The notes under the pieces: generated by a model
The model's database searches: none
What the model was told of the DNA's origin: nothing
What the model saw: the letters and a program-made list of their open reading frames with translations, nothing else
Shown here: piece after piece, positions 16,089 through 23,644 of the stretch
Numbering within the stretch: the first letter of the stretch is position 1
Layout of the letters: the number at the start of each line of letters is the position of its first letter
Program-made: the position numbers and the translations under genes
Origin: Mycobacterium seoulense
GTDB taxonomy: Bacteria; Actinomycetota; Actinomycetes; Mycobacteriales; Mycobacteriaceae
DNA: 64,000 nt
Direction: 5' to 3'
Assembly: GCF_010731595.1 (NCBI RefSeq)
Contig: NZ_AP022582.1
Location: 496,001 to 560,000 of the forward strand

Positions 16089-17899
16089 TTACTCCCCGAC
16101 GGGTGACTGTGTTGGTGTGTGCAGTCTGTCGAGGGTCTTGCCCTTGCCCAGGTACATGTGCACGCCGCAGGGCAGGCACGGGTCGAAGCTGCGCACCGTG
16201 CGCATGACGTCGATGCCCTTGAAGTTCTCGCGGCTGTTCTCCTCGAAGATGGGTTGCCCCTGCACCGCGTCCTCGTAGGGGCCCGGCGTCCCGTAGCTGT
16301 CGCGCGGGTTGGCGTTCCACGGCGTGGGCGGGTACGGGTGGTAGTTGGCGATCTTGCCGTCCCGGATCACCAGGTGGTGGCTGAGCACGCCGCGGACCGC
16401 CTCGGTGAAGCCGCAGCCGATCGCCTCGTCGGGCACCTCGAAGCGCTCCCAGGTCCTGGTGCGGCCGGCACGGATCTCGGCCAGCGCCTTCTCCGCGAAG
16501 TGCAGCGCACACGCCGCCGCGTAGGCCTGGAAGTAGGTGCGCGCCCGGTCCCGTTCGATCGTGTTGCTGCCGTACTTGGGCACCTTCCACTCGAACTCGA
16601 CCGGACCCTTGAGCGCGGTCTTGGGCAGGTTGATCTTGACGCTGTTGCCGGTCGCCTTGACGTAGCCGATGTCGACCAGGCCGGCCAGCGCGGTCGACCA
16701 CAACCGGGCCAGCGGGCCGCCGCCGGTGTCCAGCGCCAGGTGGTCCTTGCCGTCGAACCAGCGCGGCGACATCACCCAGCTGTACTTGCCGCCGTCCATG
16801 TCGCGCTTCTGCGGGTGCGGGTTGGTGTGCTGGTTCCAGGGGTGGCGCCGGTCCACCTGGTTGCCGAGGGGATCGGTCTTGACGAACATCTCCTGGTCGG
16901 TCCAGTCGTCGTAATACGAACTGCCCAAGAGGATCCGGATGCCGAGGTTGATGTCCACCAGCGAGTGGGTAACCAGTTCGCCGTCGACCACCACGCCCGG
17001 GGTCACGAACATCGCGTTGCCCCAGCGCTCCATGTCCTTGTACTGGAAGTTGCACACCTCGGGGTCCTGGAAGGAGCCCCAGCAGCCGAGCAGCGTGCGG
17101 CGCAGCCCGACCTTTTCGTATCCGGGCAGCGCCTCATAGAAGAAGTCGAACAGGTCGTCGTGCATGGGCACGACCTTCTTCATGAACTCCACGTAGCGCA
17201 TCAGCCGGCTCATGTAATCGGTCATCAACTGGATGGTCGCGACGGTGCCGACCCCGCCCGGGTACAGCGTGGACGGGTGCACGTGGCGACCCTCCATGAG
17301 GCAGAACATCTCTCGCGTCCAGCGGCTGACCACCAGCGCCTCCCGGTAGAACTCGCCGGTGAACGGGTTCAGCGAGCGCATGATGTCGGCGATCGTCCGG
17401 TAACCGTGCGCGGCGGCCTGCGGCGCGGCCGCGGCGCGGCCGTCTTCTCGGCGAGCGACAGCACGCTCGGGTTGGTCTCGGAGACCATCTTCTCGCAGAA
17501 GTCCACACCGACCAGGTTCTCCTGGAAGATGTTGTGGTCGAACATGTATTCCGCGGCCTCGCCGAGGTTGACGATCCACTCGCCCAGGTGCGGCGGCTGG
17601 ACCCCGTACGCCATGTTCTGCGCGTAGCACGAACACGTGGCGTGGTTGTCGCCGCAGATGCCGCAGATGCGGCTGGTGATGAAGTGGGCGTCGCGAGGGT
17701 CCTTGCCCTTCATGAAGATCGAGTAGCCGCGGAAGATCGACGAGGTGCTGTGGCACTCGACGACTTCGCGGTTCTCGAAGTCGATCTTGGTGTAGATGCC
17801 CAGGCTGCCCACGATCCTGGTGATCGGGTCCCAGGCCATGTCGACCAGTTGGCCGGGTTCCCGGTTGGCGTGGGTGGGCTCCGGAATGATGGTTGTCAT
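16089..17899 (-). pseudogene. hhyL: Group 1h [NiFe]-hydrogenase large subunit, frameshifted by 11-bp duplication
   Basis: The large subunit holds the NiFe(CN)2CO site and oxidises H2. The N-terminal part (17899 to about 17430) has the L1 motif TSRICGICGDNHATC (Cys79, Cys82). The C-terminal part, in the next frame, has the L2 motif SFDPCLPCGVHMYLG (Cys571 and Cys574 of the restored protein). A 22-residue tail after His577 should be cut off by the endopeptidase. The RICGICGDNHATC and DPCLPCGVH forms identify group 1h. As given, frame 1 stops at 17369, giving a 176-aa product. Positions 17420-17430 and 17431-17441 are an exact 11-bp tandem repeat; with one copy the frame reads LAEKTAAPQAAAHGYRTIAD and encodes 599 aa. 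This is a recent mutation or an assembly error. Confidence 0.9.
17420..17441. repeat. Exact 11-bp tandem duplication inside hhyL
   Basis: The unit GCGGCGCGGCC occurs twice back to back (17420-17430 and 17431-17441, + strand). Since 11 is not a multiple of 3, the second copy shifts the frame of hhyL exactly at the point where the two partial reading frames meet. Confidence 0.95.
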
Positions 17900-17979
17900 C
17901 GCGCTACTTCTTCCCGCTGTGGGCTGTTCGGCCTGAGAGCTCAGGTGATGGGGACGACGCGCACCGACCTGGTAGTCGC

Positions 17980-19035
17980 CTACCAGGTGCGGCGCGCCCC
18001 GGTGGTGAGTTGGTTACCGCTGTGGCGCCACCGCGGTTCCTTGTCGACGGTGCGCGCCGTGATACCCCTCAAATTGCGAATCACGGTGCCGTACAGGCCC
18101 GATGCGGCGCTGGAGAACTTGCCCCCCGGCGGTTCGTCCATGAACGGCATGAACTTGTCGGGGAAGCCCGGCATCGTGCATCCGATGCAGATCCCGCCCA
18201 CGTTGGGGCAGCCGCCGACACCGTTGATCCATCCCCGCTTGGGCACGTTGCATTTGACCACTGGGCCCCAACAGCCAAGCTTGACAATGCATTTCGGTGA
18301 TCCGTATTCGGTGGCGAAGTCGCCCTGCTCGTAGTAGCCCGCCCGGTCACAGCCTTCGTGGACGGTCGCGCCGAACAACCACGTGGGACGCAGCGCGTCG
18401 TCGAGGGGAATCATCGGCGCCTGGCCGGTCGCCATGTAGAGCAGATAGGTCAGCGTCTCCGACAGGTTGTCGGGATGGATCGGGCAGCCGGGCACACACA
18501 CGATCGGGATGCCGGCCTTGCTCTTCCAGTCCCAGCCGAGGTAGTCGGGTACCCCCATCGCCCCCGTCGGGTTGCCGGCCATGGCGTGGATGCCGCCGTA
18601 GGTGGCGCAGGTCCCGACCGCGACGATCGCGGTGGCCTTGGGCGACAGCCGGTCGAGCCACTCGCTGGTGGTCATCGGCTGGCCGGTGGCCGGGTCGTTG
18701 CCGAACCCGCACCAGTAGCCCTCGTCCTTGATCTTCTCGTTGGGGATGGATCCTTCGACGACGAGCACGAAGGGTTCCAGCTCTCCGCGATCGGCTTTGA
18801 AGAACCAGGACAGGAAGTCGTCCGCCCCCCCGTTGGGTCCGCACTCGAAATCGATGAGCGGCCAGTGCACGGCGACCTTCGGCAGCCCCGGCAGAGCGCC
18901 CAAGGCGATCTCCTCGACGCTGGGTTGGGTGGCGGCAGTCAACGCCACCGAATCGCCGTCGCAACTGAGCCCAGCATTGATCCATAGAACATGAATCAAT
19001 GTTTCTTCCGCTTTGACTGCTGCTTCTGTTGGCAT
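17980..19035 (-). CDS. hhyS: Group 1h [NiFe]-hydrogenase small subunit
   Basis: A 351-aa small subunit carrying the Fe-S relay from the NiFe site. Visible ligand regions: GLSCDGDS (Cys25, followed by Asp), DFECGPNGG, VGTCATYGG, VCVPGCPIHPDN, and the C-terminal cluster region with CIVKLGCWGP, KCNVPKRGW, GCPNVGGICIGCTMPGFPD. The SCDGDS form and the absence of any Tat signal (RRxFxK) are typical of group 1h; the crystal structure of the Ralstonia eutropha member was reported to have an Asp among its proximal-cluster ligands (recalled). The ATG is preceded by GGAAAG about 7 nt away. It is the first gene of the operon; a promoter is proposed at 19117-19145. An 80-bp gap separates it from hhyL. Confidence 0.96.
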   Translation of the reverse strand: MPTEAAVKAEETLIHVLWINAGLSCDGDSVALTAATQPSVEEIALGALPGLPKVAVHWPLIDFECGPNGGADDFLSWFFKADRGELEPFVLVVEGSIPNEKIKDEGYWCGFGNDPATGQPMTTSEWLDRLSPKATAIVAVGTCATYGGIHAMAGNPTGAMGVPDYLGWDWKSKAGIPIVCVPGCPIHPDNLSETLTYLLYMATGQAPMIPLDDALRPTWLFGATVHEGCDRAGYYEQGDFATEYGSPKCIVKLGCWGPVVKCNVPKRGWINGVGGCPNVGGICIGCTMPGFPDKFMPFMDEPPGGKFSSAASGLYGTVIRNLRGITARTVDKEPRWRHSGNQLTTGARRTW

Positions 19036-19116
19036 GCCGCAGCTTTCCGGGACCGCGCTGGGGTCCCTGCGCCGCCGGAGTCGACCGTCGGCCCACTTGC
19101 GCAGCGCTAATTTCCG

Positions 19117-19145
19117 GGTCTACTCCTCACCACCGGGCGTGTCAA
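19117..19145 (-). promoter_or_regulatory. Probable sigma-A promoter of the hhyS operon
   Basis: On the minus strand TTGACA (19145-19140) and TAGACC (19122-19117) are separated by 17 bp, a perfect -35 and an acceptable -10. The predicted start of transcription is about 75 nt before the hhyS ATG. The -35 overlaps one arm of a perfect inverted repeat (19143-19180). Confidence 0.5.
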
Positions 19146-19180
19146 CGGTTCCGCAGTACCAACTGGTTAGACAACCGTTG
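19143..19180. promoter_or_regulatory. Inverted repeat overlapping the hhyS -35 element
   Basis: CAACGGTT (19143-19150) and AACCGTTG (19173-19180) are perfect 8-bp inverted arms with 22 bp between them; inside lies a smaller symmetric ACCAACTGGT. The position over and just upstream of the -35 suits an activator or repressor site. The regulator is unknown. Confidence 0.45.
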
Positions 19181-19239
19181 CATCGCCCTGCCGTGCCGCC
19201 GCACGCGCACCCGGCGGCGCACGAAACGTTCCGACTTCC

Positions 19240-19254
19240 TGCAAAATCCTTGCA
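19240..19254. promoter_or_regulatory. Nur-box-like site upstream of hhyS
   Basis: TGCAA-AATCC-TTGCA is a perfect 5-bp inverted repeat with 5-bp spacer, with an extra matching A at 19255. It fits the Streptomyces Nur consensus tTGCaa-N5-ttGCAA (recalled). It lies 11 bp after the hypB stop and about 95 bp upstream of the hhyS -35. The same arrangement occurs beside nicT. Confidence 0.55.
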
Positions 19255-19265
19255 AGACGGACCGG

Positions 19266-20036
19266 TTACGCCGGCGCCTCGGCGGCGAAGCGTCGCAGCC
19301 AGCCGAACCACGCGGCCATCCCGGCGCCGGTGCGCGCACTGAGCGGCAGGATCGTGGCCGCCGCATTGACCTGGCGCACGTGGGCGATGTAGGTGTCGAC
19401 GTCGACGTCGAGGTACGGAACCAAGTCAATCTTGTTGATCAGCACCACATCCACCGACCGGAACATGACCGGGTACTTCAGCGGCTTGTCCTCGCCCTCG
19501 GTCACGGAGTAGACCATGGCCTTGGCGTGCTCGCCGACGTCGAACTCCGCCGGGCACACCAAGTTGCCGACGTTCTCGATGATGACCAGGTCCAGGGCGG
19601 ACAGGTCGAGCCCCGGCAGCGCTCGGTTCACCATCGGCGCATCGAGATGGCACTCGCCGCCAAAACCGTTGCTGGTATTGAGCAGTGACACCTGGGCCCC
19701 GCGACCGCTGAGCTTGGCCGCGTCCAGATCGGTGGCGATGTCACCCTCGATCACCCCGATGGCGATCTCGCCGGCGAGCTCGTCGAGGGTGGCCTGCAGG
19801 ATGGTCGTCTTGCCCGAACCCGGTGAGCTCATCAGGTTGACGGTGCGCACCCCGTTGCTCTCGAACGCCGCCCGGTTGGCGTCGGCGAGCAGGTCGTTCT
19901 CGGCGAAGATCGCCTCCAGCACGTCGACGCGCTGCCTGCCGGTCTGGTACTGGCCGTGGTCGCCGTGCCGATGATCGGGATCGTCGTGCTCGTGGGTGTG
20001 CACGGTCCCGTCGTCATGCCGATGAAATCTACCCAT
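19266..20036 (-). CDS. hypB: Nickel-insertion GTPase HypB with His-rich N-terminus
   Basis: 256 aa. HypB hydrolyses GTP while delivering nickel with HypA to the large-subunit precursor. The first 30 residues contain nine His (HRHDDGTVHTHEHDDPDHRHGDH), a nickel-storage region. The G domain has SSPGSGKTT (P-loop, about 70-78), EGDIATDLDA, GGECHLDA (metal-binding Cys-His), ENVGNLVCPAEFD and NKIDLVPY. I use the ATG at 20036 (MGRFHRHDDG); a TTG two codons upstream is possible. hypA lies 28 nt upstream and hhyS 230 nt downstream. Confidence 0.96.
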   Translation of the reverse strand: MGRFHRHDDGTVHTHEHDDPDHRHGDHGQYQTGRQRVDVLEAIFAENDLLADANRAAFESNGVRTVNLMSSPGSGKTTILQATLDELAGEIAIGVIEGDIATDLDAAKLSGRGAQVSLLNTSNGFGGECHLDAPMVNRALPGLDLSALDLVIIENVGNLVCPAEFDVGEHAKAMVYSVTEGEDKPLKYPVMFRSVDVVLINKIDLVPYLDVDVDTYIAHVRQVNAAATILPLSARTGAGMAAWFGWLRRFAAEAPA

Positions 20037-20064
20037 GGTCAAATCCGTTCGGAGCAGGCGCTTT

Positions 20065-20400
20065 TCACGAGACGTCCAGCGACGTCACCAAGAATTCGTT
20101 GCCGCGCAACACCTCGACGTCCGAGCTGTCGCATTCCGGGCACCAGATCGACCAGGCCGACGTGATCTCCGATCGCCGGCCGCACGCGCGGCAGCTCACC
20201 TCGGCGGCGACGCACTCCAGTTCCAGCTCGGCCTCCGGCATGTTCTCGGCGTCCCGCACGAGCGTCCAGCAGAACGACAGCGATTCGGGCACCACCTGGC
20301 GCAGCGCCCCGATCCGCACGCGCACCACGTCGACGTGCCGGCCATCGGCATGCGTCTTGGCCACACCGGCGATCGCCTCGCACAGCGACAGCTCATGCAC
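20065..20400 (-). CDS. hypA: Nickel metallochaperone HypA
   Basis: A 111-aa HypA. The start MHELSL places the nickel-binding His at position 2, which fixes the GTG at 20400 as the start. The zinc site is CRAC...CPEC (about residues 70-95). HypA carries nickel to HypB and the large subunit. It is the first gene of the hypA-hypB pair; upstream (20446-20480) is an inverted repeat that may be its control region. Confidence 0.94.
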   Translation of the reverse strand: MHELSLCEAIAGVAKTHADGRHVDVVRVRIGALRQVVPESLSFCWTLVRDAENMPEAELELECVAAEVSCRACGRRSEITSAWSIWCPECDSSDVEVLRGNEFLVTSLDVS

Positions 20401-20445
20401 CGCCGATCACCGGCGTCCGCCCCAGGCTCATGAGCACTGTTCTAC

Positions 20446-20480
20446 ACCCGAACGCCCCGAACGCGCAGCACTGTTCGGGT
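20446..20480. promoter_or_regulatory. Inverted and direct repeats between nicT and hypA
   Basis: ACCCGAAC (20446-20453) and GTTCGGGT (20473-20480) are perfect 8-bp inverted arms with a 19-nt spacer. AGCACTGTTC occurs twice as a direct repeat (20433-20442 and 20467-20476). The site is 46-80 nt upstream of hypA and just after the nicT stop, so it could be an operator for hypA or a stem that ends nicT transcription. Confidence 0.35.
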
Positions 20481-20486
20481 ACCCGC

Positions 20487-21602
20487 TCAGGAGGAAGTCC
20501 ACTTCTGTTCGAGGCGGCCGTAGCGCCAGACGAGCAGGGCCACCGCCCAGGTGATGACGAAGGCGCCCACCACGAAATAGCCGACGGCGCCCAGGTCCAG
20601 CCCGCCGATCCAGCTCCAGAACGCGCCCCGCCAGCCGAACTGTTCGGCGAACAGGGTGAGGAGTTCGACGCTGCCGATCAGCAGCGCGACGGCCACCGAT
20701 AACGCGGTGACGGTGATGTTGTAGTAGATCTTGCGCACCGGGTTGGAAAACGCCCAGCCGTAGGCGAAGTTCATGAACGAGCCGTCGACGGTGTCCAGCA
20801 GGCACATGCCGGCGGTGAACAGCACCGGCAGACACAGGATCGCGTACCACGGCAGCCCGGCGGCCGCGCTGGTGCCGGCCAGCACCAGCAGGGCGATTTC
20901 GGTGGCGGTATCGAAGCCGAGCCCGAACAGTAGCCCGACGGGGTAGGAATGCCACGACTTGGTGATCGATTTGGTGAAGCGGCCGAGGAATCGGTTCAGC
21001 ACGCCCCGGTTGTCCAACTGCCGCTCCAGTTCGGCTCCGTCGGTTTCGTGGTCGTAGTCGCCGCGGCGCAGCCGGGAGAACACCCGCAGGATGCCCACCA
21101 GCACGACGACGTTGAGGAGGGCGATCGCGTAGAGGAACACGCCGGAGACACCGGTGCCGATCAGCCCCGTGTAGTGATGCAGCGTCGAGGAGTCGTCGCG
21201 GACTCCTCCGACGATCGTCTTGACCCCGCACGCCAGCAGGACCGCCAGCCCGAAGACCACCGTGGAATGACCCAGCGAGAAGAAGAATCCGACGGCCAGC
21301 GGGCGTTGCCCGTCGTTCATCAGCTTGCGGGTGGTGTTGTCGATGGCGGCGATGTGATCGGCGTCGAACGCGTGCCGCATCCCCAGCGTGTAGGCCGTCA
21401 GTCCGACGCCGACGCCAAATGCCTTGCCGCCGAGGCTGAATTGCGCCGGGGCCACCAAGGCCGTCAGGGTGAACCAGCCGATCACGTGCAGGGCGACGAT
21501 GACCGCCGACATCGCTGCGAGTCGCCACCACTCCGCCGGCGTGAAGGCGCCGCGAAGCTTGGACGTCCATGACGGGCGCCAGCAGGGCTCAGTACCGGTC
21601 AC
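20487..21602 (-). CDS. nicT: High-affinity nickel permease NicT (NiCoT family)
   Basis: A 371-aa, roughly eight-helix membrane permease (372 aa in M. tuberculosis, Rv2856, recalled). The family signature HAFDADHIAAIDN (HX4DH) near residue 75 binds Ni or Co; FSLGHSTVVF and LGFDTATEIALL are the other NiCoT motifs. I chose the GTG at 21602: GAAGGA lies about 6 nt upstream and the length fits the family. It supplies nickel for the neighbouring hydrogenase. The promoter region holds a Nur-like box just upstream of the -35, and a divergent Fur-family gene. Confidence 0.95.
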   Translation of the reverse strand: MTGTEPCWRPSWTSKLRGAFTPAEWWRLAAMSAVIVALHVIGWFTLTALVAPAQFSLGGKAFGVGVGLTAYTLGMRHAFDADHIAAIDNTTRKLMNDGQRPLAVGFFFSLGHSTVVFGLAVLLACGVKTIVGGVRDDSSTLHHYTGLIGTGVSGVFLYAIALLNVVVLVGILRVFSRLRRGDYDHETDGAELERQLDNRGVLNRFLGRFTKSITKSWHSYPVGLLFGLGFDTATEIALLVLAGTSAAAGLPWYAILCLPVLFTAGMCLLDTVDGSFMNFAYGWAFSNPVRKIYYNITVTALSVAVALLIGSVELLTLFAEQFGWRGAFWSWIGGLDLGAVGYFVVGAFVITWAVALLVWRYGRLEQKWTSS

Positions 21603-21632
21603 CGGGGTCCTTCCAGCCTCGGGCGGGGAACC

Positions 21633-21656
21633 ACCGGCACGACTGTATGTGCCGGT
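21633..21656. promoter_or_regulatory. Palindrome spanning the nicT -10 element
   Basis: ACCGGCAC (21633-21640) and GTGCCGGT (21649-21656) are perfect 8-bp inverted arms around an 8-bp centre that contains the proposed nicT -10 hexamer. It differs from the Nur-like box, so it may bind a second regulator. Confidence 0.4.
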
Positions 21657-21671
21657 ACGCGCCACGGTCAA
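21642..21671 (-). promoter_or_regulatory. Probable nicT promoter
   Basis: On the minus strand TTGACC (21671-21666) and TACAGT (21647-21642) are 18 bp apart. Transcription would start about 30-35 nt before the nicT GTG. The Nur-like box ends 5 bp upstream of the -35. Confidence 0.5.
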
Positions 21672-21676
21672 CCAGA

Positions 21677-21691
21677 TGCAAGTGGATTGCA
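21677..21691. promoter_or_regulatory. Nur-box-like site between nicT and the Fur-family gene
   Basis: TGCAA-GTGGA-TTGCA, perfect 5-bp arms with 5-bp spacer, matches the Streptomyces Nur box pattern (recalled). It lies 5 bp upstream of the nicT -35 and 78 bp before the Fur-family start, so one site could control both genes. Confidence 0.6.
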
Positions 21692-21769
21692 GGAGTCGCC
21701 GGCACCCGTCCGGCGGCGAATCCGGCCGAAAAACTGGCGCGCCCAGCCGGCGGGCGCGACACTGATCGG

Positions 21770-22258
21770 GTGACGCCCAAGCCGTCGGCACTGGACCCGT
21801 CCGTCACCGCCCGGATCGGCGACCTCCTGCGCGACCGTGGGCTGCGGCGGATGTGGTCGCGGATCCAGGTGCTGGCCGTGCTCGAGCCGGTGCACGGGCA
21901 CCTGCCGGTGGCCGAGATCCACAAGCGGGTGCGGGCGTGCCTGCCGCACGGTGCCCACCCGCCCGATGTGGCAACCATCTATCGCACGGTGACCACGCTG
22001 GTCGGGCAGGGGGTGTTGCACCCGCTGACCCTCGAGGGCGGTGTCACCACCTACGGGATGGCCACCGCGCCGCACCACCATGCCGTGTGCACCGAATGCG
22101 GCTCGATCATCGAGGTGCCGGCCGGGCAGCTCAGTTCGGCGCTCGAACACGCGATGGCGGGCAGCTCCTTCGCGCTGTCGGAGGCCGCGGGTCTGACGTT
22201 GCACGGCCTGTGTCCGCAATGCCAAGGCAAGCGCCCGCCGAAACGCTCAGGGCGCTGA
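21770..22258 (+). CDS. Fur-family metalloregulator, probably nickel-responsive (Nur-like)
   Basis: A 162-aa Fur-superfamily repressor. The winged helix has the family recognition-helix pattern PPDVATIYRTVTTLVGQGVL (about residues 60-80). The metal region has TAPHHHAVCTECGSIIEVP (about 100-118) and a C-terminal CPQC that pairs with CTEC to form the structural zinc site. It is transcribed divergently from nicT, with a TGCAA-N5-TTGCA box between, so nickel sensing is the best guess; zinc (Zur) remains possible. The GTG at 21770 is chosen from the normal N-terminal length. Its end is 2 bp from the convergent mtr stop. Confidence 0.85.
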   Translation: MTPKPSALDPSVTARIGDLLRDRGLRRMWSRIQVLAVLEPVHGHLPVAEIHKRVRACLPHGAHPPDVATIYRTVTTLVGQGVLHPLTLEGGVTTYGMATAPHHHAVCTECGSIIEVPAGQLSSALEHAMAGSSFALSEAAGLTLHGLCPQCQGKRPPKRSGR

Positions 22259-22260
22259 CC

Positions 22261-23640
22261 TCACTGCAGATCCAGTAGCGCGTTCTCCACCACCTCGGGC
22301 AGGGCCGGATGAATCCAGTACTGGCCGCGGGCCATCTCCGGGGCGGTCAGCCCGAAGCTCATCGCCTGGATCAGCGGCTGGATGATCGACGACGCCTGGG
22401 GGCCCATGATGTGGGCGCCCAGCAGGCGGCCGGTCTTCCGCTCGGCGATCAGCTTGACGATCCCGGTGGTGTCCTCCATCGCCCAACCGTAGGCGACGTC
22501 ACCGTAGTCGTGTATCGCGACCGATATGTCGAATCCCTTTGCGAAGGCCTGGTTTTCCGTCAGGCCGACGGACGCCAGCTGGGGCTCGGTGAACACCGCC
22601 GAGGGCACGTAGCGGTGATCGGTCATCACCATCGACCCGGTGTCGTCCCAGTCGCAGTGCAGGTTGTGTTTCACCACGCGGGCCTCGTGGTTGGCGACGT
22701 GCTTGAGCTGGTAGGGCGAGGAGACGTCACCGAGGGCGAAAACCCCACGCGCCGAGGTCCGTTGGTATTCGTCGACCAGCACCCGGCCGTTCTCGAGATC
22801 GACACCGGCCTGTTCGGCGTCCAGCAGGTCGGCGTTGGACACGCGCCCGGTGGCGACCAGCAGCAGGTCGGCGTTCAGCGTGGACCCGTCGTCGAGCTGC
22901 AGGGAGACGCCGGAGCCGTTGTCGGTGCCGGCCACGACGTTGCGGTGGGTGCGCAATTCCCATTTGGCCGCGGCGAGGCGGGTGAAGCGTTTGCAGATGG
23001 TGTCGTCGCAGTGCCGCAGCATGGTGGCGCCCCGGATCACCAACGTCACCCGCACGCCCAGAGCCGAGAAGACATGCGCGAATTCGGCTGCCACGAAACC
23101 ACTTCCAACGATAACCAGGTGCTCGGGCAGCTCGGGAATGCGCATGATCGTGTCGCTGGTGTGGTAGCCGACCCCGCAGTCGGTGATCGCGGGCGGGATC
23201 ACCGGGCGCGACCCCGCCGCGATCACCACCTGGTCGGCGGTGAATTCGTCACCGGCATCGGTGCGCAACAGGTAGCGGCCGTCGGGCTGAACCGGTCCGA
23301 ACCGGGTGTGCCGGCTGTACAGGTCGATGTTGGGGGAGGCGCGGCGGTAGTCTTCGCCGCTCATCGAGATCGGATCGATTCGGCCGAAGATGCGCGAGAC
23401 GATGTCGTCCCAACGCACCCGGTCGATGTGCGCGTCGACCCCGTAGCGCGCCGCGTGGCGGATCGTGGTGGCGACCTCGGCGGCGTAGACGAACATCTTG
23501 GTCGGGATGCACCCGACGTTCAGGCAGGTGCCGCCGAACGTGCCCTGCTCGCACAGCGCCGCCCGCTTGCCGAGCAAGCGATCGTCGAGAAGGGTGTTGC
23601 CCGAACCGGTTCCGATGATCGCGATGTCGTACGTCTCCAC
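22261..23640 (-). CDS. mtr: Mycothione reductase
   Basis: 459 aa, the same length as recalled for Rv2855. This FAD/NADPH disulfide reductase returns mycothiol disulfide to mycothiol, the main actinobacterial thiol buffer. FAD motif IIGTGSGN near residue 7; redox disulfide GGTCLNVGCIP (about 36-46); NAD(P)-binding GSGFVAAEFAHVF near 175; C-terminal WIHPALPEVVENAL with the His-Glu pair of the active site. The GTG (VETYDIAIIG) follows GGAAGG about 10 nt away and lies 4 nt after the upstream hydrolase stop, so the two genes are co-transcribed. Confidence 0.96.
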   Translation of the reverse strand: METYDIAIIGTGSGNTLLDDRLLGKRAALCEQGTFGGTCLNVGCIPTKMFVYAAEVATTIRHAARYGVDAHIDRVRWDDIVSRIFGRIDPISMSGEDYRRASPNIDLYSRHTRFGPVQPDGRYLLRTDAGDEFTADQVVIAAGSRPVIPPAITDCGVGYHTSDTIMRIPELPEHLVIVGSGFVAAEFAHVFSALGVRVTLVIRGATMLRHCDDTICKRFTRLAAAKWELRTHRNVVAGTDNGSGVSLQLDDGSTLNADLLLVATGRVSNADLLDAEQAGVDLENGRVLVDEYQRTSARGVFALGDVSSPYQLKHVANHEARVVKHNLHCDWDDTGSMVMTDHRYVPSAVFTEPQLASVGLTENQAFAKGFDISVAIHDYGDVAYGWAMEDTTGIVKLIAERKTGRLLGAHIMGPQASSIIQPLIQAMSFGLTAPEMARGQYWIHPALPEVVENALLDLQ

Positions 23641-23644
23641 CGCG

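Noticed and set aside
17369..17899. Programmed frameshift in hhyL
   Set aside because: No slippery heptamer or downstream structure is apparent; an exact 11-bp duplication explains the frame change fully.
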